Source of the DNA: Asterias amurensis
Lineage: Eukaryota; Echinodermata; Asteroidea; Forcipulatida; Asteriidae
Direction of reading: 5' to 3'
NCBI RefSeq assembly: GCF_032118995.1
Contig: NC_092661.1
Location: forward strand, 14,739,506-14,803,505
DNA: 64,000 bases
Made by a program: the position numbers and the translations under genes. Below, piece after piece: positions 58,101 through 60,952 of this stretch (its first letter is position 1; each line of letters opens with the position of its first letter). Under the pieces are notes generated by a model, which ran no database searches, was not told where the DNA came from, and was given only the letters and a program-made list of their open reading frames with translations.

Positions 58101-59870
58101 TCTGCGGTTTACCAAGCACGCGACAGTATTCAGGCAAAGGGTAGAATACACATGTTCCTGGGTTCGAATCCCACCCGAGTGATTTGTCTGTGGATTGTGT
58201 TCACAGAACTCGGGAAAGTACTGAGTATACAGAGCTTAAAGACACTGGACACTATTGGTAATTGTCTAAGACCAGTCTTCTCACTTGGTGTATCTCAACA
58301 TATGCATAAAATAACAAACCTGTGAAAATTTGAGCTTGATTGGTCGTCGGAGTTGCGAGATAACTATGAAAGAAAAAACATCCTTATCACACGAAGTTGT
58401 GTGTTTTCAGATGCTTGATTTCGAAACCTCAAAGTCTAAATCTGAGGTCTCAAAGTCAAATTCGTGAACAATTACTTCCTTCTTGAAAACTACGTAACTT
58501 CAGGGGGAGACGTTTCTCACAATGTTTTATACTATCAACCTCTCCCCATTACTCGTTACCAAGTAAGGTTTTATGCTAACAATTGTTTTGAGTAATTACC
58601 AATAGTGTCCACTGCCTTTAATACATTAGTGTAATGGTAATAACAAATTTTAGTATTTTTTGTTGTTGATTTAATTTATTTTTATATATTGTTTTCAATT
58701 TATTGTTTTTTGTTTTGTTAGGACCAGTTAAGAGGAGAGCCTCTAGACAGGAACTATATTTCTTTTAGGCAATCCTTCAGGCTCCAGCTGGTTCCCTTTC
58801 TTCCTCTGTATTTTAAATTGCTTTTGTTGTACCTTGTCTTGTTTTTACCAGTGTGCAATTGTTCCTTTTTTATCTGCTGGAGAAATAAATATCCGAAAAG
58901 AATCCTGGTCGTGACACTTGAGCAAGATACTTTACTATAATTGCTTCTCTTCACCCAGGGGATTAAATGGGTACCTGCGAGGGTAGAGGTTGATATTGTG
59001 AAGGAAAAGCCTTTGGAGCGATATAAACTGTTGCCCAGGTTGTATACTCCCAAGGGAGCTGAGAAACATTAAAAAAGGGATGTTATTGGCCCTATGACTA
59101 GGGCACTAATGTAAAGCGCATTGATACGGTTATTGTGAAATGCGCTATATAAGAATTGGTTATTATTATTGGTTATTAGAAATAACTATGCTGACATTAT
59201 TACTCTAATCAGGTGACACTTGTAAATGCATTTCATTATTTTTTGTTTGACTGAATGATCAGTTCGCTGAAATGCAAAAGTGAAGCATTTTTTTAATTTT
59301 TTAATTTATTTTATTTTTTATTTGCACACATTTATTTTTGTTACTGCCCTACATTTACACATTTTTTACAAAGTGTGTTTCAAATGATGAGTAGCTTACA
59401 GTAATACATAGTAACTTAGGATATGAAAACAAATGAAAGTTCACAATGATTTAAATAGTTATAATAATATATATTAGGAAGCTTAAAGCTTAAAGTACAT
59501 GTAGGACAACCTGTTCACACAGTATTACCTGTTACAACAACTGAGACAATCTTTTTGCTTTGCAAATCTTTTTGTTTTGCAAATCTTTTTGCTTTGCAAA
59601 TCTTTTTGCTTTGCAAATCTTTTTGCTTTGCAAATCTTTTTGCTTTGCAAATCTTTTTGCTTTGCCTATGAACTCACCATGCACATTGCTACAATCTGGC
59701 CTGTCATTCTTTGAACCATGATTTGACAAATACAAAGTGTTGTTTTCAGCATGATCTCTTGTTTTTCCCGGAGGTAACCCTTTCCGTATCTTTACTTGAT
59801 TTTGCAGGAAGCTAAAGGGCTGAGTACGCTTTGGACCAACTATGGAAAGTTTCTGCCGAGTGTAAATTGA
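36175..59870 (+). CDS. unrecognised 573-residue lysine-rich coiled-coil protein gene, 14 coding exons
   Basis: Fourteen exons (36175-36222, 37050-37211, 37364-37486, 38400-38459, 40963-41121, 41859-41957, 43214-43394, 44129-44313, 44886-44969, 46178-46353, 46844-46904, 47452-47666, 56452-56557, 59808-59870) join in consistent phase to 573 codons plus TGA. I do not recognise the protein. It has no signal peptide or membrane segment. Features in order: a basic KSKKKKKSQKR stretch (about 75-85); a highly charged helical region from about 98 to 206 with coiled-coil character (KLTDKVEEQRQDIQKKTDQL); an aromatic-rich segment with LENFWNDISNPDSF; a Ser-rich acidic part (about 283-340); a second basic helix (REEYRQKARVREYEKRR, about 392-408); a Ser/Asp-rich stretch; and a short C-terminal tail LSTLWTNYGKFLPSVN. 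The introns are full of MITEs and SINEs, and the largest contains a GPCR gene on the other strand. Extra in-frame exons could have been missed. A cytoskeletal or ciliary role would be guesswork. Confidence 0.8.
36790..36912. repeat. hairpin with duplicated 53-bp arm
   Basis: Left end AGACCCAGTAACTGGGGCGC, right end GCGCCCCAGTGACTGGGTCT. The left arm unit (ACTGGGGCGCTGTGTTCC, then CGAAATTTTGACATTTTCTG) is present twice in tandem. It lies in the first intron of the coiled-coil gene, followed by a C14 run near 36937. Confidence 0.75.
37050..37211 (+). CDS. coiled-coil gene, coding exon 2 (GC donor)
   Basis: The acceptor is a pyrimidine run ending TTTTAG. 54 codons in phase 0, from LNKKEVNVKF to VSVPDELIRIK. 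The donor is AAG followed by GCAAGA: a GC-AG intron, a known minor class with a strong upstream exon match. The alternative, reading through, meets a stop 14 codons later. No GT donor nearby keeps the phase needed by exon 3 as well. Confidence 0.75.
37364..37486 (+). CDS. coiled-coil gene, coding exon 3
   Basis: Acceptor TTTTTCCACAG, donor GTACGA, 41 codons in phase 0. Encodes a Lys-rich stretch with KSKKKKKSQKR and then ETDDKEARRLKELQE, where the charged helical part begins. It opens with an ATG (MSNNGKSK), so it could be the first coding exon of a transcript starting in the preceding intron. Confidence 0.82.
38115..38292. repeat. GAGGGGCAAGCCTCATA minisatellite
   Basis: A 17-bp unit, GAGGGGCAAGCCTCATA, appears six times in two clusters. 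The clusters are separated by a longer repeat (GAGGGCATTGCCTTG...CTGACCACTGAGGTGCCC) that is itself duplicated. Each unit is partly self-complementary (GAGG...CCTC). Intronic, just upstream of coding exon 4. Confidence 0.88.
38400..38459 (+). CDS. coiled-coil gene, coding exon 4
   Basis: A 60-bp exon between TTGCTTGCAG and GTAAGA. It encodes CILAGKNNKDIYERLKPLML in phase 0 and joins LKELQE to RHMRVMDDL without breaking the helix. It is small but has good sites on both sides and the right phase. It lies just after the 17-bp minisatellite at 38115-38292. Confidence 0.72.
39319..39542. repeat. hairpin MITE with GACCCTTCCCATGAAATA ends
   Basis: Left end GACCCTTCCCATGAAATATG, right end CGTATTTCATGGGAAGGGTC. 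The inner arms also pair (GTTGGTTGGCAAACACC against TTTTGCCAACCAAAACG). About 224 bp, intronic. Confidence 0.82.
39676..40134. repeat. direct tandem duplication with 236-bp period
   Basis: GAATCCATTGTGCCTCTGAT starts at 39676 and again at 39912. The two copies stay near-identical through GAACGAGGGACTGTAG to CACATATTGTGATGTTATTT. The second copy is about 13 bp shorter because of an indel near CTATTGT. Intronic; high identity means a recent duplication. Confidence 0.9.
40686..40880 (+). mobile_element. tRNA-Leu-derived SINE (family I), 3' truncated
   Basis: It starts GGGTGTCGTGGCCGAGCGGA (A box), has GTGTGGGTTCAAATCCTGGT (B box), then ACACTTGTGTCTCTGATCAA, CTTCTCTCCACCCAGGGG and ends in (TTA)n. 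The tRNA head resembles a Leu tRNA with a long variable arm. It lies in the intron before coding exon 5, in the gene's direction. Confidence 0.8.
40963..41121 (+). CDS. coiled-coil gene, coding exon 5
   Basis: 53 codons, acceptor TTGCGTGTAG, donor GTATGT. The central coiled coil: DDLTKLRNHYYVEYMNKL then TDKVEEQRQDIQKKTDQLNR, with hydrophobic residues at roughly heptad spacing. Confidence 0.85.
41431..41609. repeat. 179-bp hairpin MITE with TTA target duplication
   Basis: Ends AGCCTGGTTCATACTTCATG and AGGAAGTATGAACCAGCCT, flanked by TTA on both sides (41428-41430 and 41610-41612). The arms contain GCAAATGCGAAGCGAATTTG against its approximate complement. The PIF/Harbinger-like target and size resemble the nested element at 26123. 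Intronic. Confidence 0.85.
41859..41957 (+). CDS. coiled-coil gene, coding exon 6
   Basis: 33 codons, acceptor TTTTCTTGTTCAG, donor GTAACT. Encodes KKEAHKVKKRHEKSSINQ then DNTFLENLPKSKLYQ. End of the charged helix and start of a more globular part. Confidence 0.84.
42272..42601. repeat. family B MITE, intronic
   Basis: Left end AAAGCCATTGGACATTATTT, right end ACCGAAAGTGTTCAATGGCT. It contains CTTTTTGAGAAAACATT and TTCACAGGTTTGTTATTTTA in the opposite order to the copy at 25455, so it is inverted relative to that one. A related half-element lies upstream at 42070-42250, and a CGGCTA-rich hairpin relative follows it. Confidence 0.8.
43066..43150. repeat. (AAT)n microsatellite, about 28 units
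   Basis: About 85 bp of uninterrupted AAT trinucleotide, 64 bp before the acceptor of coding exon 7. Likely length-polymorphic. Confidence 0.95.
43214..43394 (+). CDS. coiled-coil gene, coding exon 7
   Basis: 181 bp, enters in phase 0 and leaves in phase 1 with donor GTAAGA. Encodes IICLEEKLLKEGKLRTLEDL, then ENFWNDISNPDSFQLMFGGG and a Gly/Thr-rich end. The long AAT microsatellite lies in the intron just before it. Confidence 0.85.
43602..43999. repeat. family A MITE, long subfamily, intronic
   Basis: TTAA-bounded, with ends AGTCAATGGACACTATTGG and AATAGTGTCTACTGCC. Internal palindrome GAGACCTCAAATTC...CTTGAGGTCTCAAAATC. It lies between coding exons 7 and 8. Confidence 0.88.
44129..44313 (+). 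CDS. coiled-coil gene, coding exon 8
   Basis: 185 bp, acceptor TTTCTCTACAG. It completes the split codon as GAG and encodes a Ser-rich, acidic, probably disordered segment with DQEERPMDSFTRGLSQIAED. The donor is AAG followed by GTCTGT, a weak site but the only one in phase with the next exon. Confidence 0.78.
44886..44969 (+). CDS. coiled-coil gene, coding exon 9
   Basis: 28 codons in phase 0, acceptor TTTTTTTTACAG, donor GTAAAT. Encodes TDKMIKRGSKDVTSLKEQEN then DPTVKLGK. Confidence 0.8.
45091..45454. repeat. family B MITE, intronic
   Basis: Starts AAAAGCCAATGGACCCTTTC and ends CCGAAAGGGTCCAATGGCTT then TAA. Nearly the same sequence as the copy at 25455 (shared AACCCACCCTTGTTTGCGCG), in the same orientation. 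Confidence 0.88.
45612..45954 (-). mobile_element. tRNA-Leu-derived SINE (family I), full length
   Basis: On the minus strand: head GTGTCATGGCCGAGTGGTTA then AGAGCATCGAATTCAAG; B box GGTTTGAATCCCGG; body with CTTGAGCAAGATACTTTACT, CTTCACCCAGGGG and AACATTAAAAGGGATGTTAT; then GCGCATTGATTGTGAAATGC and a TATATAAGAATTGTTATTAT tail. The best full copy in the window. The 3' GCGCTATATAAGAA tail resembles the LINE tail at 2630, suggesting shared 3' recognition. Confidence 0.88.
46178..46353 (+). CDS. coiled-coil gene, coding exon 10
   Basis: 176 bp, acceptor GGATTGTTAG, donor GTAAGT, leaving in phase 2. Encodes SCFTLDLEPAKADPAVIRMR and then a basic helix, EEYRQKARVREYEKRRVLKM, followed by YETSLTHQAATQR. 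Confidence 0.85.
46844..46904 (+). CDS. coiled-coil gene, coding exon 11
   Basis: 61 bp, acceptor TTTTTTTGTAG. It completes an Arg codon and encodes IIGKNSEFTNVLTGPSLADV. Two donors in the same phase are possible, GTTCGT at 46905 or GTGGTT at 46902; the choice changes one Val. Confidence 0.75.
47112..47210 (-). mobile_element. SINE family I fragment
   Basis: Minus-strand tRNA-like head with B box (GGTCCAAATCCCAG) and GACCACTTGTGCTCTTGAGC. Only the first part of the element, about 100 bp. Confidence 0.6.
47272..47380. repeat. family A MITE fragment
   Basis: The outer quarter of an element: TTTTCACAGGCTTGTTATTT, GGGATACACCAAGTGAGAAG and the terminus ACCAAATGTGTACCTTCCCT. It belongs to the AAGGGAAGGTACAC subfamily. 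Confidence 0.8.
47452..47666 (+). CDS. coiled-coil gene, coding exon 12
   Basis: 215 bp, acceptor CTCTTCAACCAG, donor GTAAAG, leaving in phase 2. Encodes a Ser/Asp-rich, low-complexity segment with SSSSDCNSHCKESDLSSERP and DLQDDNDDSRSVGRSSRQSS, probably disordered and a phosphorylation target. A family A MITE fragment ends about 70 bp upstream. Confidence 0.8.
47706..48077. repeat. family B MITE, intronic, plus adjoining A fragment
   Basis: Starts TGAAGCCATTGGACACTTTC and ends CCGAAAGTGTATAATGGCTT then TAA. A truncated family A start (AAAGGCAATGAACACCTTTG) follows directly at 48075-48165. It begins 40 bp after coding exon 12. Confidence 0.87.
48820..49031. repeat. truncated family A MITE
   Basis: Begins inside the element at AAAAGACTTCAGGCCTGAAG (GCTTCAGGCC subfamily) and runs to the outer end ACCAAACGTGTCTAGTGCCT. 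About 210 bp; one half is missing. Confidence 0.8.
49040..50275. other. intronic stretch, nothing recognised
   Basis: Part of the 8.8-kb intron. AT-rich, with an (AAAC)n-like run near 49376-49430 and no supported exon on either strand. Confidence 0.4.
50281..50453. repeat. hairpin MITE (family E), second copy
   Basis: Ends CAGCCGTCGATTTCACAAAG and TTTTGTGAAATCGACGGCTG are nearly perfect inverted repeats. The interior has AGTTAGGACTCGTCTTATCT and AGGACGAGTAACTTGTCCTA. Intronic. A truncated family A piece follows at about 50514-50600. Confidence 0.87.
50922..51145. repeat. TA-bounded MITE with TATAGACCGTATTGAATA ends
   Basis: Left TATAGACCGTATTGAATA, right TATTCAATACGGTCTATA, a perfect 18-bp inverted repeat with TA at the borders, suggestive of a mariner-type target. 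224 bp. A 26-bp tandem duplication (GAGAAAGTGTAAAACTTCTC) follows at 51146-51200. It lies downstream of the GPCR stop codon. Confidence 0.85.
51534..52547 (-). CDS. class A (rhodopsin-family) G protein-coupled receptor, intronless
   Basis: 337 residues with seven membrane segments. GN at 33-34 in TM1, D63 in TM2, C93 and C170 for the conserved disulfide, ERY at 119-121 in place of DRY, P196 in TM5, a basic NNERTRRNIIK before TM6, CWALNE (259-264) where most receptors have CWxP, and NPIIY at 297-301 in TM7. C318 is a candidate palmitoylation site. N-glycosylation sequons occur at N14 and in the third outer loop (N271, N279). The C-terminus VSV could bind a class II PDZ domain. The layout suggests a peptide or small-molecule receptor coupled through a G protein at the plasma membrane; the ligand cannot be named. 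It lies antisense inside an intron of the coiled-coil gene. The start used is the first in-frame ATG; M7 is the alternative. Confidence 0.93.
   Translation of the reverse strand: MGDQDPMAEWHLTNLSLGLKIVYGVIASLGIMGNGLVIYVLTHMVKSRKGNINILIVNQSIIDLVTSILLILCFLTPEPDLPASSPVAARFLCSVWNSKYLFWATIITSSLNLVCLTGERYFAIVYPFKYRSCSLLEWPKSLLLACLPWVVGYTYQSYYAAMHIVQDGRCVVNEFSSRGAQIVYSIFILTVTYLFPLTFMIIAYARIYKTLRDELICHIPSGNSTNRTNHEQLMEKNNERTRRNIIKTLILVSLVFAVCWALNEVCYFYFNVSGTTHINETLYNVSVCLAFFNMCANPIIYTFKYRRFQEGLRQALPCLRRTETTPTTSHQSPEVSV
52560..53960. other. intronic, upstream of the GPCR; no other gene supported
   Basis: It would hold the GPCR promoter and 5' UTR on the minus strand, but I see no clear TATA or initiator to place them. 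A partial direct repeat (TCCTGCTCAGATA...GAAATAAACTTAAAGA) occurs at about 52968-53010 and 53138-53185. Short frames have no domains. Confidence 0.4.
53970..54135. repeat. GC-rich hairpin with duplicated arm
   Basis: Left arm GGTTAAAACTATGACTCCCG then AGGTGATCCCCGGAGCGTTC; right arm the complement, ending GAGTCATAGTTTTAACCATT. The right arm unit (GAAAATGGAACGCTCCGGGG) occurs twice in tandem. A similar doubled hairpin, GTGTGATAGT against GCACTATCACACGG repeated, lies at 54355-54430. Confidence 0.8.
54508..54670 (-). mobile_element. tRNA-derived SINE fragment (family J)
   Basis: Minus strand. It contains AATTCAAATCCCAGCCGAGT (B box), and its tRNA-side part ends in CGGGCAATCTCCGTGGTCTG and CCGCTGTTAAAATATAGGAT, the same 5' region as the copy at 4795. 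Confidence 0.6.
55305..55706 (-). mobile_element. long SINE of the tRNA-Leu type (family I, longer variant)
   Basis: Minus-strand head GTATCGTGGCCGAGCGATTA, B box GGTTTAAATCCCCA, then GTGTTCTTAAGCAAGACACT. The middle contains GTGCTGTGTTACTCATGTTA and a TGTACATGTATATATACTCA block not found in the 340-bp form, and the end is ATAAGACTTCAATAATATTA. About 400 bp. The same head is paired with different bodies in this family. Confidence 0.7.
55866..56041. repeat. MITE with TCTGTCGCGGTGAGATAG ends (family G), copy 1
   Basis: Ends AATGTTCTGTCGCGGTGAGA and CTATCACAACGACAGGCATT are inverted. The interior is GC-rich with GTCTCGTGGGGCCAGCAGTC and GGGGGATTCGGAATAGAGTT, shared with copy 2. Intronic. The sequence at 55715-55860 is a diverged direct duplicate of 55064-55190. 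Confidence 0.8.
56452..56557 (+). CDS. coiled-coil gene, coding exon 13
   Basis: 106 bp, acceptor CTTTCTATCAG, donor GTGAGT. Entered in phase 2 it reads LRDGLAPSMPVGKYLRPERP then SPLTLETILPECKIK, a Pro-rich segment. The other open frame here (IKRWTGALYAGW) does not fit the phase of exon 12. The intron before it is about 8.8 kb, and an inverted-repeat element begins 26 bp after it. Confidence 0.72.
56584..56835. repeat. family G MITE, copy 2, with extended ends
   Basis: Longer inverted ends: GACTTGTGGACAAGTCGTTA then ATGGTCTGCCGCGGCGAG, against TATCACCGCGACAGACATTT then AACGACTTGTTCACAGTC. It starts 26 bp after the donor of coding exon 13 and ends against a SINE head. The larger terminal repeat shows that copy 1 is truncated. 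Confidence 0.83.
56836..57165 (+). mobile_element. SINE family H head and adjoining sequence
   Basis: TTGGTGTAAGGGTATCTTGC (degenerate A box), CCCTGATTCGAATCCCACCG (B box), then GTGGATTGGGTTTTCAGTCC, TTTTCCCTGGAATTACTCTT and CCGCATCTAAAACTTAAATT. The same order recurs at 63553-63740. About 130 bp of unrelated sequence separates it from the block shared with 63762. Confidence 0.7.
57160..57420. repeat. repeat block duplicated at the window's right end
   Basis: Runs from GGGAATTAATTTTCATTTAT through ACCCTGGTCCTTTTGGTTGG, TATTCAAATAAACGATGAGT and CCCAGAAAATATCAATGAAG into a minus-strand tRNA-like SINE head (57325-57420; GTGTCATGGTCGAGCAGTCA). It is nearly identical to 63762-64000, differing at only a handful of sites. 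Confidence 0.85.
57538..57773. repeat. hairpin MITE (family D)
   Basis: Left GGGCCCAATTTCATACAGCT, right GTGCTTAGCAGCTAGCTCCA then TGAAATGACC. The inner arms GATAAAAACAGGATTACCAA and TTGGCAATGCTGTTTTTATC pair. Confidence 0.85.
58145..58236 (+). mobile_element. SINE family J fragment
   Basis: GGGTTCGAATCCCACCCGAG, then GTCTGTGGATTGTGTTCACA and CTCGGGAAAGTACTGAGTAT, cut off by the family A element that follows at 58237. Confidence 0.7.
58237..58621. repeat. family A MITE, long subfamily
   Basis: TTAA at 58237. Starts AGACACTGGACACTATTGG, internal GAAACCTCAAAGTC...GAGGTCTCAAAGTC palindrome, ends AATAGTGTCCACTGCCTTTA. It has inserted into the SINE before it. Confidence 0.88.
58722..58790 (+). 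other. possible alternative exon of the coiled-coil gene
   Basis: A good acceptor (TTGTTTTTTGTTTTGTTAG) precedes an open phase-0 stretch starting DQLRGEPLDRNYISFRQ. The only in-phase donor (GTTCCC at 58791) is poor. Reading on would instead give a short alternative C-terminus. It is not needed to join exon 13 to the last exon, so I leave it out of the main model. Confidence 0.25.
58905..59170 (+). mobile_element. tRNA-Leu-derived SINE (family I), 5' truncated
   Basis: Begins at TCCTGGTCGTGACACTTGAG, just past the B box, and runs through CTTCACCCAGGGGATTAAAT and CCTTTGGAGCGATATAAACT to GTGAAATGCGCTATATAAGA and a (TTA)n-like tail. It closely matches the body of the full copy at 45612. Confidence 0.85.
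59549..59664. repeat. 17-bp minisatellite
   Basis: About seven copies of CTTTTTGCTTTGCAAAT with one C-to-T variant. A minus-strand frame through it (KQKDLQSKKICKAKRFA) is a product of the repeat and not a gene. It lies in the last intron, 150 bp before the terminal coding exon. Confidence 0.92.
59808..59870 (+). CDS. coiled-coil gene, last coding exon
   Basis: Acceptor TTGATTTTGCAG, then EAKGLSTLWTNYGKFLPSVN and TGA in phase 0, matching exon 13. The 3' UTR would run into a poly-A stretch at 59922 and the hairpin element at 59991; an AATAAA occurs inside that element near 60146. Confidence 0.7.
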   Translation, partial: EAKGLSTLWTNYGKFLPSVN

Positions 59871-59990
59871 TCCAACATTGAACCTGTAACATGGTCAGTA
59901 AACCGTCCATCCATCACACCAAAAAAAAAAAAAAAAAATCATTTTTTTATTATTTTTATTTACTGCTCACACAAAGTTAGGAAACTCTTT

Positions 59991-60184
59991 TTAACCAAGT
60001 ATGTCTTTATTATTTATGACTCTCTTTGTATGTTATATTCCCTCATTGTCATTCATGAAGCCAAATTCAGCAACATGTAATCATTGCAAATTTGGTATCA
60101 TTTAAAAGAAGAACACTTCAGCTTTGCATGGATAATATAACATATACAAAGAGAGTAATAAATAACAGAGATATACTTGGTTAA
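59991..60184. repeat. hairpin element sharing a TTAA with the next MITE
   Basis: Left TTAACCAAGTATGTCTTTAT then TATTTATGACTCTC; right GAGAGTAATAAATAACAGAG then ATATACTTGGTTAA. About 45-bp arms. Its last four bases (60181-60184) are also the left TTAA of the family B copy. Confidence 0.85.
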
Positions 60185-60544
60185 AGCAATTGGACACTTT
60201 CGGAACAGAAACAAATTAAAAGTTCACAGATTTACAAATAACTTACAGAAGGTAGTGGTGAAAGACTTCTCTTGAAATATTATTCCATGAAATGCTTTAC
60301 TTTTTGAGAAAACATTCAAACAATATCAATTCTCGATAGCGAGAATAACGGATTTATTTTAAACAAATGTCATGACACGGCGAAACATGCGGAAACAAGG
60401 GTGGGTTTTCCCGTTATTTTCTCCCGACTTCGATGACCAATTGAGCCTAAATTTCCACAGGTTGTTATTTTATATAGAAGTTGTGATACACGAAGTGTGG
60501 GCCTTTGGACAATACTGTTTACCGAAAGTGTCCAATGGCTTTAA
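60181..60544. repeat. family B MITE with perfect TTAA borders
   Basis: TTAA at 60181-60184 and 60541-60544. Ends AGCAATTGGACACTTTCGG and CCGAAAGTGTCCAATGGCT. Orientation as at 42272, opposite to 25455. It lies about 400 bp upstream of the Ig receptor start codon. Confidence 0.9.
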
Positions 60545-60952
60545 TGGCATGGCACTCTAAGCACAACAATTCGCGGGAAGCACTGATGAGCTGAAAAGGG
60601 AAGTAGTGGGTGGTACCAATGTGCTTTAGTTTCATCAGAGCACCATAGGGTGATAATATTTATAGGTGGGTGGTCGAACGGACTTGTGTCATTTTATGTT
60701 GAGTACTTGAGTTGAACTGGTGATTGTCATTTTTTTCGTGAATATTGAATTGAATTTGTCAAGGATTTGCCTGATTGTTAGCAGCAAGAAGATTGTATCT
60801 GAACTTGGTTGACTGTTTCTAGGAGTTCGATTTGACTGTTGAGTTAGTGATTCAATCTAAACGTTTACGTTTTACGTTTACCTTGTTAAACTCGGCAGGT
60901 GGTTGATAGTTGGTGGAGTGCAGATTGGACAAACAAAGGTGCTCTATACACG

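Noticed and set aside
59532-59735. Minus-strand frame with Lys-rich 17-bp-encoded repeats
   Set aside because: It is a direct product of the minisatellite; no start or splice support.
60899-60952. Upstream extension of the Ig receptor frame by 18 codons
   Set aside because: It opens with GTG, has no ATG, and would bury the signal peptide. An acceptor-like AG at 60898 suggests 5' UTR instead.
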